Assembly: GCF_002218025.2 (NCBI RefSeq)
Contig: NZ_AP018680.1
Coordinates: forward strand, 2,542,001-2,606,000
DNA length: 64,000 nucleotides
Direction of reading: 5' to 3'
DNA from: Vibrio casei
GTDB lineage: Bacteria > Pseudomonadota > Gammaproteobacteria > Enterobacterales > Vibrionaceae
The notes below the pieces were generated by a model, which saw only the letters and a list, made by a program, of their open reading frames with translations, made no database searches and was not told the origin of the DNA. Of this stretch, positions 39,860-48,087 are shown in pieces (position 1 is the stretch's first letter; each line of letters begins with the position of its first letter). The translations under genes were made by a program, and so were the position numbers.

Positions 39860-40435
39860 GTGGCTAATCGAGATTACGTAAGAAAAACCCCAGCTCCTAG
39901 CAAAAAAAATAACAATAGAAATCAAAGAAGACCTGCGCAAAAAAAGAAGTCAGCACCTCGTGCGATTCCTTGGAAAGCCGCCATCATTGCGGTGATATTA
40001 TTAGCAGGATTGATTGCGTTGTTATCAATGCTAAGCAATGATCCAGAACCTACTCAGCCAGAAATCAGCGTGCTCCCTATCGCGCCAAAGCCGAAGCCAA
40101 GCAACTCTTTACCGCCTGCGCCTAAAGAGCAGTGGGATTATATGAAAACACTTCCACAGCGTGAAATCGAAGTTCAAGCCAAAGAAGTCGTTGTACCTAA
40201 AATTCCATATATTATGCAATGTGGTGCTTACAAAACTTCCGCGCAAGCTGAACAACGTAAAGCTAATATCGCTTTTCAAGGTTTAAGCAGTAAAATCGTC
40301 AAGTTAGAAGGCAGTAGTTGGTATCGAATTATCCTAGGCACTTATAAGTTCAAACGTGATGCAGTAAAAGATCAACATGTACTGCAACGCGCCAAAATTG
40401 AACCTTGTATCATTATGAAAAACACGTTGAAATAA
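39860..40435 (+). CDS. ftsN: Cell division protein FtsN
   Basis: FtsN is the late divisome activator that triggers septal peptidoglycan synthesis. The GTG at 39860 gives 191 residues. The cytoplasmic start (RDYVRKTPAP) matches the FtsA-contact region. It is followed by a basic stretch, one membrane segment at about 35-60, a Pro-rich linker with the short WDYMKTLPQREIEV segment (probable E domain) and a SPOR domain at about 114-190. It is clearly shorter than E. coli FtsN (319 residues), mostly through a shorter periplasmic linker. It lies between cytR and hslV as usual. Confidence 0.93.
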   Translation: MANRDYVRKTPAPSKKNNNRNQRRPAQKKKSAPRAIPWKAAIIAVILLAGLIALLSMLSNDPEPTQPEISVLPIAPKPKPSNSLPPAPKEQWDYMKTLPQREIEVQAKEVVVPKIPYIMQCGAYKTSAQAEQRKANIAFQGLSSKIVKLEGSSWYRIILGTYKFKRDAVKDQHVLQRAKIEPCIIMKNTLK

Positions 40436-40460
40436 CGTATCAATTTCATCTTACTGAATG

Positions 40461-40485
40461 AAAAGAGCCATTTTCTGGCTCTTTT
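40461..40485 (+). terminator. Terminator of ftsN
   Basis: AAAAGAGCCA, a 5-base loop, TGGCTCTTTT and further T residues; 25 bases past the stop. Confidence 0.9.
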
Positions 40486-40575
40486 TTATATTCCTACGTT
40501 TCTCCTTGAATAGCAGCACCATTCAATATCCTCAACCCCACTGAAGTTGAGTAAAGATAAGTGAGTTAAATATCG

Positions 40576-40608
40576 CCCCCTTGAATTCTTTTATCGCCAA
40601 CCTCATAT
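40576..40608 (+). promoter_or_regulatory. Sigma-32 (heat shock) promoter of hslVU
   Basis: The -35 CCCCCTTGAA (40576-40585) and -10 CCTCATAT (40601-40608) are separated by 15 bases. They closely fit the RpoH consensus CCCTTGAA and CCCATNT, and lie 34 bases before hslV. HslVU is a known heat-shock operon in E. coli. Confidence 0.75.
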
Positions 40609-40642
40609 GATCTAAAACAGCACAATAACTAAGAGGTTTCTC

Positions 40643-41161
40643 GTGACTACCATTGTATCTGTACGCCGAAATAATAAAGTCGTCATCGCCGGTGACGGAC
40701 AAGTCTCACTTGGCAATACCGTCATGAAAGGCAATGCAAAGAAAGTTCGCCGTTTGTATCACGATAAAGTACTCGCAGGCTTTGCCGGTGGTACTGCTGA
40801 TGCTTTCACCTTATTTGAGCGCTTTGAACGCAAGCTAGAAATGCATCAAGGTCACTTAACCAAAGCGGCCGTTGAATTGGCCAAAGAATGGCGTAGCGAT
40901 CGCGCATTAAGAAAATTAGAAGCTTTACTTGCCGTCGCCGATGAAACCGCTTCCTTAATCATCACCGGCAATGGCGATGTAGTTCAACCAGAAAACGATC
41001 TAATTGCCATTGGTTCTGGTGGTAACTTTGCACAAGCAGCCGCTATCGCATTACTTGAAAACACCGATTTAGAAGCTCGTGATATTGCTGAAAAAGCCTT
41101 AAATATTGCGGGAGATATTTGCGTATTCACCAATCACCACCATACGATTGAAGAATTATAG
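40643..41161 (+). CDS. hslV: HslV (ClpQ), peptidase subunit of the HslUV protease
   Basis: HslV is a threonine peptidase that forms two hexameric rings and degrades proteins unfolded by HslU. The start is a GTG at 40643. Removal of the initiator Met exposes the catalytic Thr in TTIVSVRR. The 172-residue protein shows the [25 protein letters not shown] and [12 protein letters not shown] segments of the proteasome-beta fold. It lies behind the sigma-32-like promoter and 111 bases ahead of hslU. Confidence 0.98.
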   Translation: MTTIVSVRRNNKVVIAGDGQVSLGNTVMKGNAKKVRRLYHDKVLAGFAGGTADAFTLFERFERKLEMHQGHLTKAAVELAKEWRSDRALRKLEALLAVADETASLIITGNGDVVQPENDLIAIGSGGNFAQAAAIALLENTDLEARDIAEKALNIAGDICVFTNHHHTIEEL

Positions 41162-41272
41162 TCACATCATTAAATCAGCTTGATAACTTATGCATTAAGT
41201 CTCTAAGACACTGAATATCAAGCTTTAACCTGAGCCAAAAGGCTCCCCATGATTAGGTAAAAGGATAAATTT

Positions 41273-42613
41273 ATGTCTGAGATGACTCCTCGTGAAATTG
41301 TTCACGAACTCAATAAACATATTATTGGTCAAGATAAAGCCAAACGTGCTGTTGCCATCGCTTTGCGTAACCGCTGGCGTCGAATGCAACTCGATGAAGG
41401 TTTGCGCGCGGAAGTTACCCCAAAAAACATCCTCATGATTGGCCCAACCGGTGTGGGTAAAACTGAAATTGCTCGCCGTTTAGCAAAACTGGCCAATGCG
41501 CCTTTTATTAAAGTGGAAGCAACAAAATTCACTGAGATTGGCTATGTTGGTAAAGAAGTTGAATCGATCATTCGTGATCTTACTGATGTTTCGATTAAGC
41601 TAACTCATCAGCAAGAAATGGAAAAAGTAAAATTTCGTGCTGAGGAGCAAGCTGAAGAACGCATCCTTGACGCCTTGTTGCCACCACCTCGTGAAGGCTG
41701 GGGACAAGATGAAGCATCCCAAGACAGCACCTCGAATACTCGCCAAGTTTTCCGTAAAAAATTGCGTGAAGGCACGTTAGACGATAAAGAGATTGATGTT
41801 GAAGTAGCCGCGCCACAAATGGGCGTTGAAATTATGGCCCCTCCAGGTATGGAAGAAATGACCAATCAATTACAGGGCATGTTCCAAAACCTAGCCGGAG
41901 ATACAAAAAAAAGCCGTAAGATGAAAATCAAAGATGCTTTCAAGGCCTTAACCGAAGAAGAAGCGGCCAAGTTGGTTAACCAAGAAGATCTTAAAGAACA
42001 AGCTATCTATAATGTTGAGAATAACGGCATCGTTTTCATCGATGAAATAGATAAGATCTGTAAACGTGCCGACCAAAATAGTGGTGGTGGCGAGGTCTCT
42101 CGTGAAGGCGTTCAGCGTGATTTGCTTCCTTTAGTTGAAGGCAGCACCGTGTCAACCAAACATGGTATGGTTCGTACCGATCACATTCTCTTTGTCGCAT
42201 CTGGTGCATTCCAAGTGGCTCGCCCATCTGACTTAATTCCAGAACTACAAGGCCGCCTGCCAATTCGTGTAGAACTTGAAGCCTTAAGCAGTAATGATTT
42301 CAAGCGCATTTTAACCGAACCGAATGCATCATTAACCGAGCAATACTGCGCATTAATGGCCACGGAAAAAGTAGACATCGATTTTACCGAAGATGGCATT
42401 ACACAAATCGCAGAAGCGGCTTGGCAAGTTAATGAAACAACCGAGAACATTGGTGCTCGTCGTTTACATACCGTAATGGAGCGCTTGATGGATGAGATAT
42501 CTTTTGATGCGACCGACAATCCTGGCATGAAAGTGTCGATTAATGGCGATTATGTCAAACAACGTTTAGGTGACTTTGTTGCCGATGAAGATTTAAGTCG
42601 CTTTATCTTATAA
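41273..42613 (+). CDS. hslU: HslU (ClpY), ATPase subunit of the HslUV protease
   Basis: HslU is an AAA+ unfoldase feeding substrates to HslV. The 446-residue protein begins [20 protein letters not shown], with Walker [10 protein letters not shown] near residue 60 and the pore motif GYVGKEVES near 90. The inserted I domain (about 110-240) and Walker [10 protein letters not shown] are present. The C-terminus EDLSRFIL is the conserved tail that docks into HslV. A strong AAGGA ribosome site precedes the ATG. It ends with a terminator shared only with hslV. Confidence 0.98.
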   Translation: MSEMTPREIVHELNKHIIGQDKAKRAVAIALRNRWRRMQLDEGLRAEVTPKNILMIGPTGVGKTEIARRLAKLANAPFIKVEATKFTEIGYVGKEVESIIRDLTDVSIKLTHQQEMEKVKFRAEEQAEERILDALLPPPREGWGQDEASQDSTSNTRQVFRKKLREGTLDDKEIDVEVAAPQMGVEIMAPPGMEEMTNQLQGMFQNLAGDTKKSRKMKIKDAFKALTEEEAAKLVNQEDLKEQAIYNVENNGIVFIDEIDKICKRADQNSGGGEVSREGVQRDLLPLVEGSTVSTKHGMVRTDHILFVASGAFQVARPSDLIPELQGRLPIRVELEALSSNDFKRILTEPNASLTEQYCALMATEKVDIDFTEDGITQIAEAAWQVNETTENIGARRLHTVMERLMDEISFDATDNPGMKVSINGDYVKQRLGDFVADEDLSRFIL

Positions 42614-42631
42614 TCTTCTCTCATGACAGAT

Positions 42632-42656
42632 AAAAGCTCGCTTTCAGCGAGCTTTT
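42632..42656 (+). terminator. Terminator of hslVU
   Basis: A perfect 11-bp stem (AAAAGCTCGCT and complement) with loop TTC and a run of T residues, 19 bases past the hslU stop. Confidence 0.92.
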
Positions 42657-42729
42657 TTTGATTTCTGACATATCACACATTAACAACAACTTGATATACT
42701 TAGATTATTCACCTTAACTGTATAACAAT

Positions 42730-43641
42730 ATGAAATCATCATTTGCTATTTGGCTCGATGCCGCCAGACCTAAAACCTTATTACTTGCTATTGCCGCTAT
42801 TGCGACAGGTAGCAGCCTTGCCTATGCGGACGGCCATCTTTCCTTTGCTATTTCATTTTTGGCCCTACTCACAGCAACACTACTACAAATTTTATCCAAC
42901 CTAGCTAACGACTATGGCGACACGGTTCAAGGTACCGACAATGAAAACCGACTTGGTCCCATTCGTGGTTTACAGCTGGGTGCCATCACTCAATCTGGGA
43001 TGAAAAAAGCCATTGCTGCCAATATTGCACTGATCATTCTCAGCGGTTTAGCGTTGGTCTTTTATGCCCTACAAAGCCCAACCAGTATCATGGCATTTAT
43101 TGGCTTAGGTTTACTTTCTATTATCAGTTCGATTGCTTACACCATGGGCAGCAAACCTTACGGATATGTGGGTCTAGGCGATATTTCGGTCTTCTTATTC
43201 TTTGGTTTATTGGCGGTACTAGGAACTTATTTCTTACATACTGGCACAGTGCATTTTTCACTATTATTACCAGCCATCGGCTCTGGGCTATTTTCAATGG
43301 GAGTATTAAACATCAATAACATGCGTGATGTGGAAAATGATACTGCCAGTAATAAACGCACCCTAGTCGTCAGAATTGGGACAGATAAAGCTAAGTGTTA
43401 CCACTTAACACTACTCACATTTGGTTGGTTAACACTGGCGAGCTACCTATTTACGCATATTCAACCAATATGGCCCGCATTCTTAATGTTATTCCCACTC
43501 ATATTGATCATTAAACACGGTAAAGCCATTTGGAACATTCAAGAAGCGAAAGAATTTATTCCCATGATGCCAGACATGGTTAAGTGTGCTTTTATCGCCA
43601 ATATTATGTTTTCAATCGTATTAGTCATCGGCAATTTTTAA
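42730..43641 (+). CDS. menA: 1,4-dihydroxy-2-naphthoate polyprenyltransferase
   Basis: MenA attaches the polyprenyl chain to 1,4-dihydroxy-2-naphthoate, giving demethylmenaquinone in the inner membrane. The 303-residue UbiA-superfamily protein has the first Asp-rich motif NLANDYGDTVQGTD at about 57-70, the second in NINNMRDVENDTASNKRT at about 195-212, and eight or nine membrane helices. It sits between hslU and rraA, as in E. coli and vibrios. Confidence 0.95.
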   Translation: MKSSFAIWLDAARPKTLLLAIAAIATGSSLAYADGHLSFAISFLALLTATLLQILSNLANDYGDTVQGTDNENRLGPIRGLQLGAITQSGMKKAIAANIALIILSGLALVFYALQSPTSIMAFIGLGLLSIISSIAYTMGSKPYGYVGLGDISVFLFFGLLAVLGTYFLHTGTVHFSLLLPAIGSGLFSMGVLNINNMRDVENDTASNKRTLVVRIGTDKAKCYHLTLLTFGWLTLASYLFTHIQPIWPAFLMLFPLILIIKHGKAIWNIQEAKEFIPMMPDMVKCAFIANIMFSIVLVIGNF

Positions 43642-43767
43642 GGTGTATAATGACTGCTCAGCTTCGTAATCAGATCAAACTCTAGGCACGAAAGTGAGCT
43701 TTGTCATTGCAAAGCAATATTGACCCTATATACTCGTTAATCATCCCCCGCAAAGAGAAAAACCACT

Positions 43768-44292
43768 ATGGAATATAATACCTCTGCATTGTGTGATATT
43801 TACCAAGACCAAGTTGATGTTGTTGAGCCTATGTTCAGTAATTTTGGTGGGTTAAATTCATTCGCTGGACAAGTAACCACAGTGAAGTGCTTTGAAGACA
43901 ACGGCATTATTCGCTCAATTTTGCAAGAAGATGGGACTGGGCGTGTGTTATTGATTGATGGGGGTGGCTCACTGCGTCGTGCATTAATCGATGCAGAAAT
44001 TGCAGCCATTGCAGAAGATAATGATTGGGAAGGCCTCGTGGTTTACGGATGCGTTCGTGAAGTCGATGAGCTAGAAGAAATGCAAATTGGCATCCAAGCG
44101 ATTGCTTCTATTCCTGTTGGTGCGAACCAAGCCAATATCGGTGACATTGATGTTCCTGTTAATTTTGGCGGTGTGACTTTCTTGCCTGAAGATTTCTTAT
44201 ATGCAGACAGTACAGGCGTCATTTTATCTCAAGAACCTTTAGATATTGATCTTGAACTTAATGATGAAGACATCGAGAATATCGACGATTAA
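43768..44292 (+). CDS. rraA: Regulator of ribonuclease E activity A
   Basis: RraA binds RNase E and restrains mRNA decay; the fold is that of class II aldolase-like proteins. The 174-residue protein has [21 protein letters not shown] at the start, [20 protein letters not shown] and the [19 protein letters not shown] core. The acidic tail ([16 protein letters not shown]) makes it slightly longer than the E. coli protein (161 residues). The menA-rraA-zapB order is conserved, and rraA is convergent with zapB. Confidence 0.95.
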   Translation: MEYNTSALCDIYQDQVDVVEPMFSNFGGLNSFAGQVTTVKCFEDNGIIRSILQEDGTGRVLLIDGGGSLRRALIDAEIAAIAEDNDWEGLVVYGCVREVDELEEMQIGIQAIASIPVGANQANIGDIDVPVNFGGVTFLPEDFLYADSTGVILSQEPLDIDLELNDEDIENIDD

Positions 44293-44334
44293 TGCCCTAT
44301 TTATCTAACAATTAAAATGTAAGATAAATAACCC

Positions 44335-44373
44335 GCATAAAAAAACAGAGCACAAAGCTCTGTTTTTTTATGC
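44335..44373. terminator. Bidirectional terminator between rraA and zapB
   Basis: A perfect 17-bp stem (GCATAAAAAAACAGAGC and complement, 5-base loop) carries an A run on one side and a T run on the other, so it serves both convergent genes. Confidence 0.92.
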
Positions 44374-44391
44374 TCAATGAACAAGAAGATC

Positions 44392-44634
44392 TTATTCAAC
44401 GTCATCCATTTTACCCAGCAAGTTACGAATACGTTCTTGCCATGCTTGTTGCTCTTGGCGTAACGTTTGAGTTTGTTGCTCAAGCTCAACACGGCCTTCT
44501 TTCAACTCACCAGCTTCAACAATAAGCTGCTCGTTCCTTTCTTTAAGCTCTTCTACTTCCATTTGCAGTAATGCAATGGTGTCAACTGCAGTTTGAATTT
44601 TAACTTCTAGCTGTTCTAATACTTCGAAAGACAT
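44392..44634 (-). CDS. zapB: Cell division factor ZapB
   Basis: ZapB is a small coiled-coil protein that bundles at midcell and links ZapA and FtsZ to MatP at the chromosome terminus. I chose the ATG at 44632-44634 (MSFEVLEQLEVKIQTAV), giving 80 residues; the frame remains open 27 codons upstream without a family-like start. The whole protein is a Glu/Gln/Leu-rich heptad coiled coil with ALLQMEVEELKERN at its core. It is convergent with rraA. Confidence 0.94.
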   Translation of the reverse strand: MSFEVLEQLEVKIQTAVDTIALLQMEVEELKERNEQLIVEAGELKEGRVELEQQTQTLRQEQQAWQERIRNLLGKMDDVE

Positions 44635-44850
44635 CTCGGATACCTGTGTAATGATCATGATGAATGGCAGCCGGATGTTATTAACAATGACACAGCTACC
44701 ACAAGCGTTACCCACATTCTACTCAGCTTACTTTCAAGCGCCACACTCTTATTCAACTATTTATGCCTATATGCTCAAAAAAACAACAAACCTTACCAAA
44801 TTATGACATTTACCTTCCAATACAGGACTAATTCGCACTTAAACCATCGT

Positions 44851-44895
44851 GTTATTTGAATATCTCTATTCAAAAAATCCCCATATTCAAATAAC
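44851..44895. repeat. Competing inverted repeats upstream of glpX
   Basis: A perfect 13-bp pair (GTTATTTGAATAT at 44851-44863, complement at 44883-44895) overlaps a perfect 8-4-8 dyad (TTTGAATA at 44855-44862, TATTCAAA at 44867-44874). The left arm can pair with either right arm. This is either two operator half-site combinations or two exclusive hairpins. Confidence 0.6.
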
Positions 44896-44902
44896 GTCAA
44901 AA

Positions 44903-44918
44903 AAGCAAACGTTACCGT
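44903..44918. promoter_or_regulatory. PurR-like operator at the glpX promoter
   Basis: AAGCAAACGTTACCGT matches the E. coli PurR consensus ACGCAAACGTTTGCGT at 13 of 16 positions. It lies about 60 bases before the glpX start. Another LacI-family protein could use it instead. Confidence 0.4.
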
Positions 44919-44977
44919 TTCGGCTGTGATAAAATCGGCCGCACAAATTTTTCCTCTTTGTTTTGTTTGGAGTCAGT

Positions 44978-45985
44978 ATGAAACGCGATTTAGCATTAGC
45001 ATTTTCTCGAGTTACAGAAGGTGCTGCGCTTGCCGGATATAAATGGTTAGGCCGTGGCGATAAAAATGCCGCCGATGGCGCTGCAGTTGCCGTTATGCGT
45101 ACCCTACTGAATGATACGGAAATCAGCGGTGAAATAGTCATCGGTGAAGGTGAGATCGATGAAGCACCTATGCTTTATATCGGTGAGCAAGTTGGCCTAG
45201 GCGGTGATGCGGTTGATATTGCAGTGGATCCTATCGAAGGCACGCGCATGACCGCGATGGGCCAGTCAAATGCCCTTGCCGTATTAGCCGCTGGAGAGAA
45301 AGGTAGTTTCTTAAAAGCACCCGATATGTACATGGAAAAATTAGTCGTAGGTCCTGCTGCAAAAGGTTGTATCGATCTTGCTAAACCTTTAGAAGAAAAT
45401 ATTCACAATATCGCAAAAGCCTTAGGCAAATCGTTAAATGAATTAACCGTGATTACTTTAGCAAAACCTCGCCATGATGACATGATTGCCAAAATGCAGA
45501 GTATGGGTGTTCGTGTTTTCGCCGTGCCAGATGGCGATGTGGCTGCTTCTATTCTAACGTGCATGCCAGACAGCGAAGTCGACATGATGTATTGCATCGG
45601 CGGCGCCCCTGAAGGCGTGGTTTCTGCCGCAGTTATCCGTGCGCTCGATGGTGATATGCAGGGGCGCTTACTGCCCCGCCATGAAGTGAAAGGGGATTCG
45701 GATGAAAACCGTGCACATGGCGAACTTGAGCTTCAACGTTGTGCCGAAATGGGCGTTAAAGCCAATGTGATTTTAAAAATGGATGACATGGCTCGTAGTG
45801 ATAACGTGGTATTTGCGGCCACTGGCATTACCAAAGGTGACTTGCTGGAAGGTATTACTCGCCAAGGTAATATTGCCACCACGGAAACCTTAGTTATTCG
45901 AGGCAAAAGCCGCACTATTCGTAGAATTAAGTCGATTCACTACTTAGAACGAAAAGATGACGCGGTAAAACAGCACATATTATAG
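44978..45985 (+). CDS. glpX: Class II fructose-1,6-bisphosphatase
   Basis: GlpX hydrolyses fructose 1,6-bisphosphate in gluconeogenesis. I chose the ATG at 44978 (MKRDLALAFSRVTEGAALAG), with TTTGGAG upstream, giving 335 residues. Metal-site motifs are GEGEIDEAPML, DPIEGTRM (the inositol-phosphatase-like DPIEGT) and EGVVSAAVIRALDGDMQGRL. Here glpX is not next to glpF/glpK. It stands alone behind its own regulatory region, in a window that also holds tpiA and pfkA. Confidence 0.96.
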   Translation: MKRDLALAFSRVTEGAALAGYKWLGRGDKNAADGAAVAVMRTLLNDTEISGEIVIGEGEIDEAPMLYIGEQVGLGGDAVDIAVDPIEGTRMTAMGQSNALAVLAAGEKGSFLKAPDMYMEKLVVGPAAKGCIDLAKPLEENIHNIAKALGKSLNELTVITLAKPRHDDMIAKMQSMGVRVFAVPDGDVAASILTCMPDSEVDMMYCIGGAPEGVVSAAVIRALDGDMQGRLLPRHEVKGDSDENRAHGELELQRCAEMGVKANVILKMDDMARSDNVVFAATGITKGDLLEGITRQGNIATTETLVIRGKSRTIRRIKSIHYLERKDDAVKQHIL

Positions 45986-46010
45986 TTCTGCAACCAATAC
46001 CATTCGTCTT

Positions 46011-46038
46011 AAAAACGCAGCTTCCGAGTTGCGTTTTT
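46011..46038 (+). terminator. Terminator of glpX
   Basis: AAAAACGCA, a 10-base loop, TGCGTTTTT and a further T; 26 bases past the stop. Confidence 0.85.
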
Positions 46039-46133
46039 TACTTAGCCGTACCGTAAACTATCAATAACCCCTAGGATATTTGCATTATTTTTATTTTGAT
46101 CCATCATATAGCAAGGTCATCAAAGGCAATGCA

Positions 46134-46757
46134 ATGAAAACATCTGACAAAATCCTTAACAGAATCAAACGTGAAGGCAAGATCACTGCTCGCCAATTGG
46201 CGGAAGAATTATCGATCACGTCGATGGGAGCGCGTCAACACCTTCAAGCCTTAAGAGATGACGGCCTTTTGTCGTATTCAGATGTAAAAGTAAAAGTGGG
46301 CCGCCCAACTCGCCACTGGTCTTTAACAAAAAAAGGTCATCGTCTTTTTGTTGACCGCCACCAAGATCTCACTTTAGATATTATCGGGGCCGTTCAGCAT
46401 GCCTTTGGTCAACAAGGAATCGACATCATCACCGCAGAACGTGAGAAAAAAACGTTTCAAGCTTACCAAAAACAGCTTGCATTCAGTCCTACTATCGAAC
46501 AGAAACTGCAAAAATTAACCGATTTACGTGAAGCCGAAGGTTATATGGCTGAACTTGAAAGCAATGAACAAGGCTATATTTTAACCGAAAATCACTGCCC
46601 TATTTGTCACGCCGCCAAACATTGTCCAAACTTATGTCAGTCGGAACTCAATATTTTTCAACAATTGTTTGAAGACGAATGTATTATTGAGCGACAAGAA
46701 CACATCATAGAAGGTGCTCATCGCTGCCTGATCCGCTCCAGCTGTTTTGGACACTGA
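46134..46757 (+). CDS. SufR-like Fe-S helix-turn-helix regulator with C-terminus replaced by IS sequence
   Basis: The ATG at 46134 (AAAGG upstream) gives 207 residues. An N-terminal winged helix (ARQLAEELSITSMGARQHLQAL, residues about 19-40) is followed by the GRPTRHWSLTKKG wing and a coiled-coil region. A Cys cluster HCPICHAAKHCPNLC comes near 169-183, with further Cys in EDEC and HRC, as in SufR-type Fe-S regulators. After Cys198 the frame runs into the IS left end and stops there, so the last nine residues LIRSSCFGH are IS-encoded. Rejoining across the 3-bp duplication gives RYQITPLIK and a TAG at 48001-48003. The cluster Cys survive, so the protein may still work. The target genes are unknown; the MATE gene downstream is a candidate. 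Confidence 0.85.
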   Translation: MKTSDKILNRIKREGKITARQLAEELSITSMGARQHLQALRDDGLLSYSDVKVKVGRPTRHWSLTKKGHRLFVDRHQDLTLDIIGAVQHAFGQQGIDIITAEREKKTFQAYQKQLAFSPTIEQKLQKLTDLREAEGYMAELESNEQGYILTENHCPICHAAKHCPNLCQSELNIFQQLFEDECIIERQEHIIEGAHRCLIRSSCFGH

Positions 46758-46790
46758 GTTAAGTGAGTACAATCACTAACGAGGTGAACA

Positions 46791-47075
46791 ATGACAACTA
46801 AGAAAACTAGAATTAAACATTCCCCTGAATTTAAAGCAGAAGCCCTAAAACTAGCAGAGAGAGTGGGAGTAGCTGCGGCTGCAAGGCAGCTTTCTTTACA
46901 TGAATCTCAAATCTACGGGTGGCGGAAGAACTCGAAGAAAGACACCAATACTAGTCAGCGAGAACAAGAGCTAGCCGCAGAGGTTGCCAAGCTCAAAAGG
47001 CAGTTGGCTGAGCAAGCAGAAGAGCTAGAAATTGTAAAAAAGGCCGCCACCTACTTCGCGAAAAATCTAAAGTAA
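46791..47075 (+). CDS. IS3-family transposase OrfA
   Basis: OrfA supplies the DNA-binding part of the transposase. The 94 residues contain the helix-turn-helix (KHSPEFKAEALKLAERVGVA, then AARQLSLHESQIYGWRK) and a C-terminal leucine-zipper coiled coil (EQELAAEVAKLKRQLAEQ) that mediates multimerisation. Near its end the slip sequence A AAA AAG at 47036-47042 is in the zero frame. A -1 shift there joins OrfA to OrfB to make the active transposase. OrfA alone usually acts as an inhibitor. Confidence 0.95.
   Translation: MTTKKTRIKHSPEFKAEALKLAERVGVAAAARQLSLHESQIYGWRKNSKKDTNTSQREQELAAEVAKLKRQLAEQAEELEIVKKAATYFAKNLK
47036..47042 (+). promoter_or_regulatory. Programmed -1 ribosomal frameshift site (A6G)
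   Basis: The heptamer A AAA AAG lies in the OrfA frame. From it the -1 frame is open without a stop through KKGRHLLREKSK into OrfB. This is the classic IS3-family slip site. Confidence 0.85.
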
Positions 47076-47089
47076 ATTGCTACGAATTT

Positions 47090-47941
47090 ATGCTCGAACA
47101 CCTGATGTACTTCAATATTGTACGTATGGCTAAGGTATTCGGGGTATCCCGAAGTGGGTTTTATTACTGGGTTAAACATCGCCATAAGGCTAGCCAACGC
47201 GAGGCAGTTCGCCAAGAGCTTGATACAAAGGTCAAAGAAGCTTTTGATAACAGCAAAGGCCGAGATGGCTCAAGGCGAATCCAAAAAGAACTGTCTGAGA
47301 GCGGTGATAACCACAATGTGAAAACCATTGCGGCCAGTATGAAGCGTCAAGATTTAACGCCGAAAGCGGCACGTAAATTTAAGTGCACGACAGACAGCAA
47401 GCATCAAATGCCAGTTGCTCCAAACTTGCTGGCTCAGAACTTTAACGCAGCGGCTCCGAATGAAAAATGGGCGGGAGACATCACCTATGTTGCGACAAGC
47501 GAAGGCTGGTTGTACTTGGCAGTAATTATTGACCTTTACTCAAGACAAGTAATCGGATGGTCTATGGATACCAGAATGACGGCTACGCTGGTCTGTGATG
47601 CTCTATCAATGGCTTTGTTCCGTCGCGAATTTCCTGAGCAGGTTATCGTTCATAGTGATCGAGGTAGTCAGTACTGCTCAAAAGATTATCGAGACCTCAT
47701 AACTGTTTATAATCTAAAGCAAAGTATGAGTAGGAAAGGAAACTGCTGGGACAATGCTTGTGTTGAGAGCTTCTTCCATTCGATGAAAGTTGAAGCGATC
47801 CAATATGAGCCGATTATGACGAGAGACCAGATGCGTCAAACGATCTTCGAGTACATAGAGGTTGATTATAATCGGACAAGAAGGCACAGTGCTCTTGGGT
47901 ATCTAAGCCCTGTTAACTTTGAACAGCAAAATGTCGCTTAA
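47090..47941 (+). CDS. IS3-family transposase OrfB (DDE integrase domain)
   Basis: The 283-residue reading frame lies in -1 phase to OrfA and starts at the ATG at 47090, though it is probably expressed mainly as the OrfAB fusion. It has the N-terminal HTH_21-type region (KVFGVSRSGFYYWVKHR) and the rve integrase core with the catalytic triad. The first Asp is in WAGDITYV, the second in VIHSDRGSQYCS, and the Glu in DNACVESFFHSMK, followed by the K/R-type Y(N)RTRRHSALGYLSP tail. The frame has no stops or missing motifs, so it should be functional. Confidence 0.96.
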   Translation: MLEHLMYFNIVRMAKVFGVSRSGFYYWVKHRHKASQREAVRQELDTKVKEAFDNSKGRDGSRRIQKELSESGDNHNVKTIAASMKRQDLTPKAARKFKCTTDSKHQMPVAPNLLAQNFNAAAPNEKWAGDITYVATSEGWLYLAVIIDLYSRQVIGWSMDTRMTATLVCDALSMALFRREFPEQVIVHSDRGSQYCSKDYRDLITVYNLKQSMSRKGNCWDNACVESFFHSMKVEAIQYEPIMTRDQMRQTIFEYIEVDYNRTRRHSALGYLSPVNFEQQNVA

Positions 47942-47974
47942 TGAAGTGTCCAGTCTGGCTGGAGCAGATCAGCC

Positions 47975-48003
47975 GTTATCAAATAACACCGTTAATAAAA
48001 TAG
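47975..48003 (+). pseudogene. Stranded 3' end of the SufR-like regulator gene
   Basis: Rejoining codon 198 (TGC) across the duplicated GCC gives CGT TAT CAA and so on to TAG at 48001-48003, encoding RYQITPLIK. This is the native end of the gene at 46134, cut off by the IS. By chance, the intact and disrupted proteins both have 207 residues. Confidence 0.75.
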
Positions 48004-48087
48004 AAAATCAATCGCCCTATTGTGAATACTCTACGCTTTAACACACGAAGAGCAGCTTCTTTTTATCGACCCTTTAACTAAAAGTCA

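Larger units (their letters stand above)
44635..44977. other. Intergenic region between divergent zapB and glpX
   Basis: 343 bases without a convincing gene. The half near glpX holds overlapping inverted repeats at 44851-44895, a LacI/PurR-type site at 44903-44918 and an AT-rich -10-like stretch near 44930. Confidence 0.6.
46729..47971 (+). mobile_element. IS3-family insertion sequence, complete (1243 bp)
   Basis: The imperfect terminal inverted repeats begin TGATCCGCTCCAGC (46729) on the left and, read inward from 47971, TGATCTGCTCCAGC on the right. They match at 25 of 34 positions. The direct repeat GCC flanks both ends (46726-46728 and 47972-47974), the 3-bp target duplication usual for IS3 elements. 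Inside are orfA and orfB in the -1 arrangement with an A6G slip site. The ends and GGACAC repeat stretch suggest the IS3 subgroup. Both ends and both reading frames are intact, so the element looks recent and potentially mobile. Confidence 0.95.
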
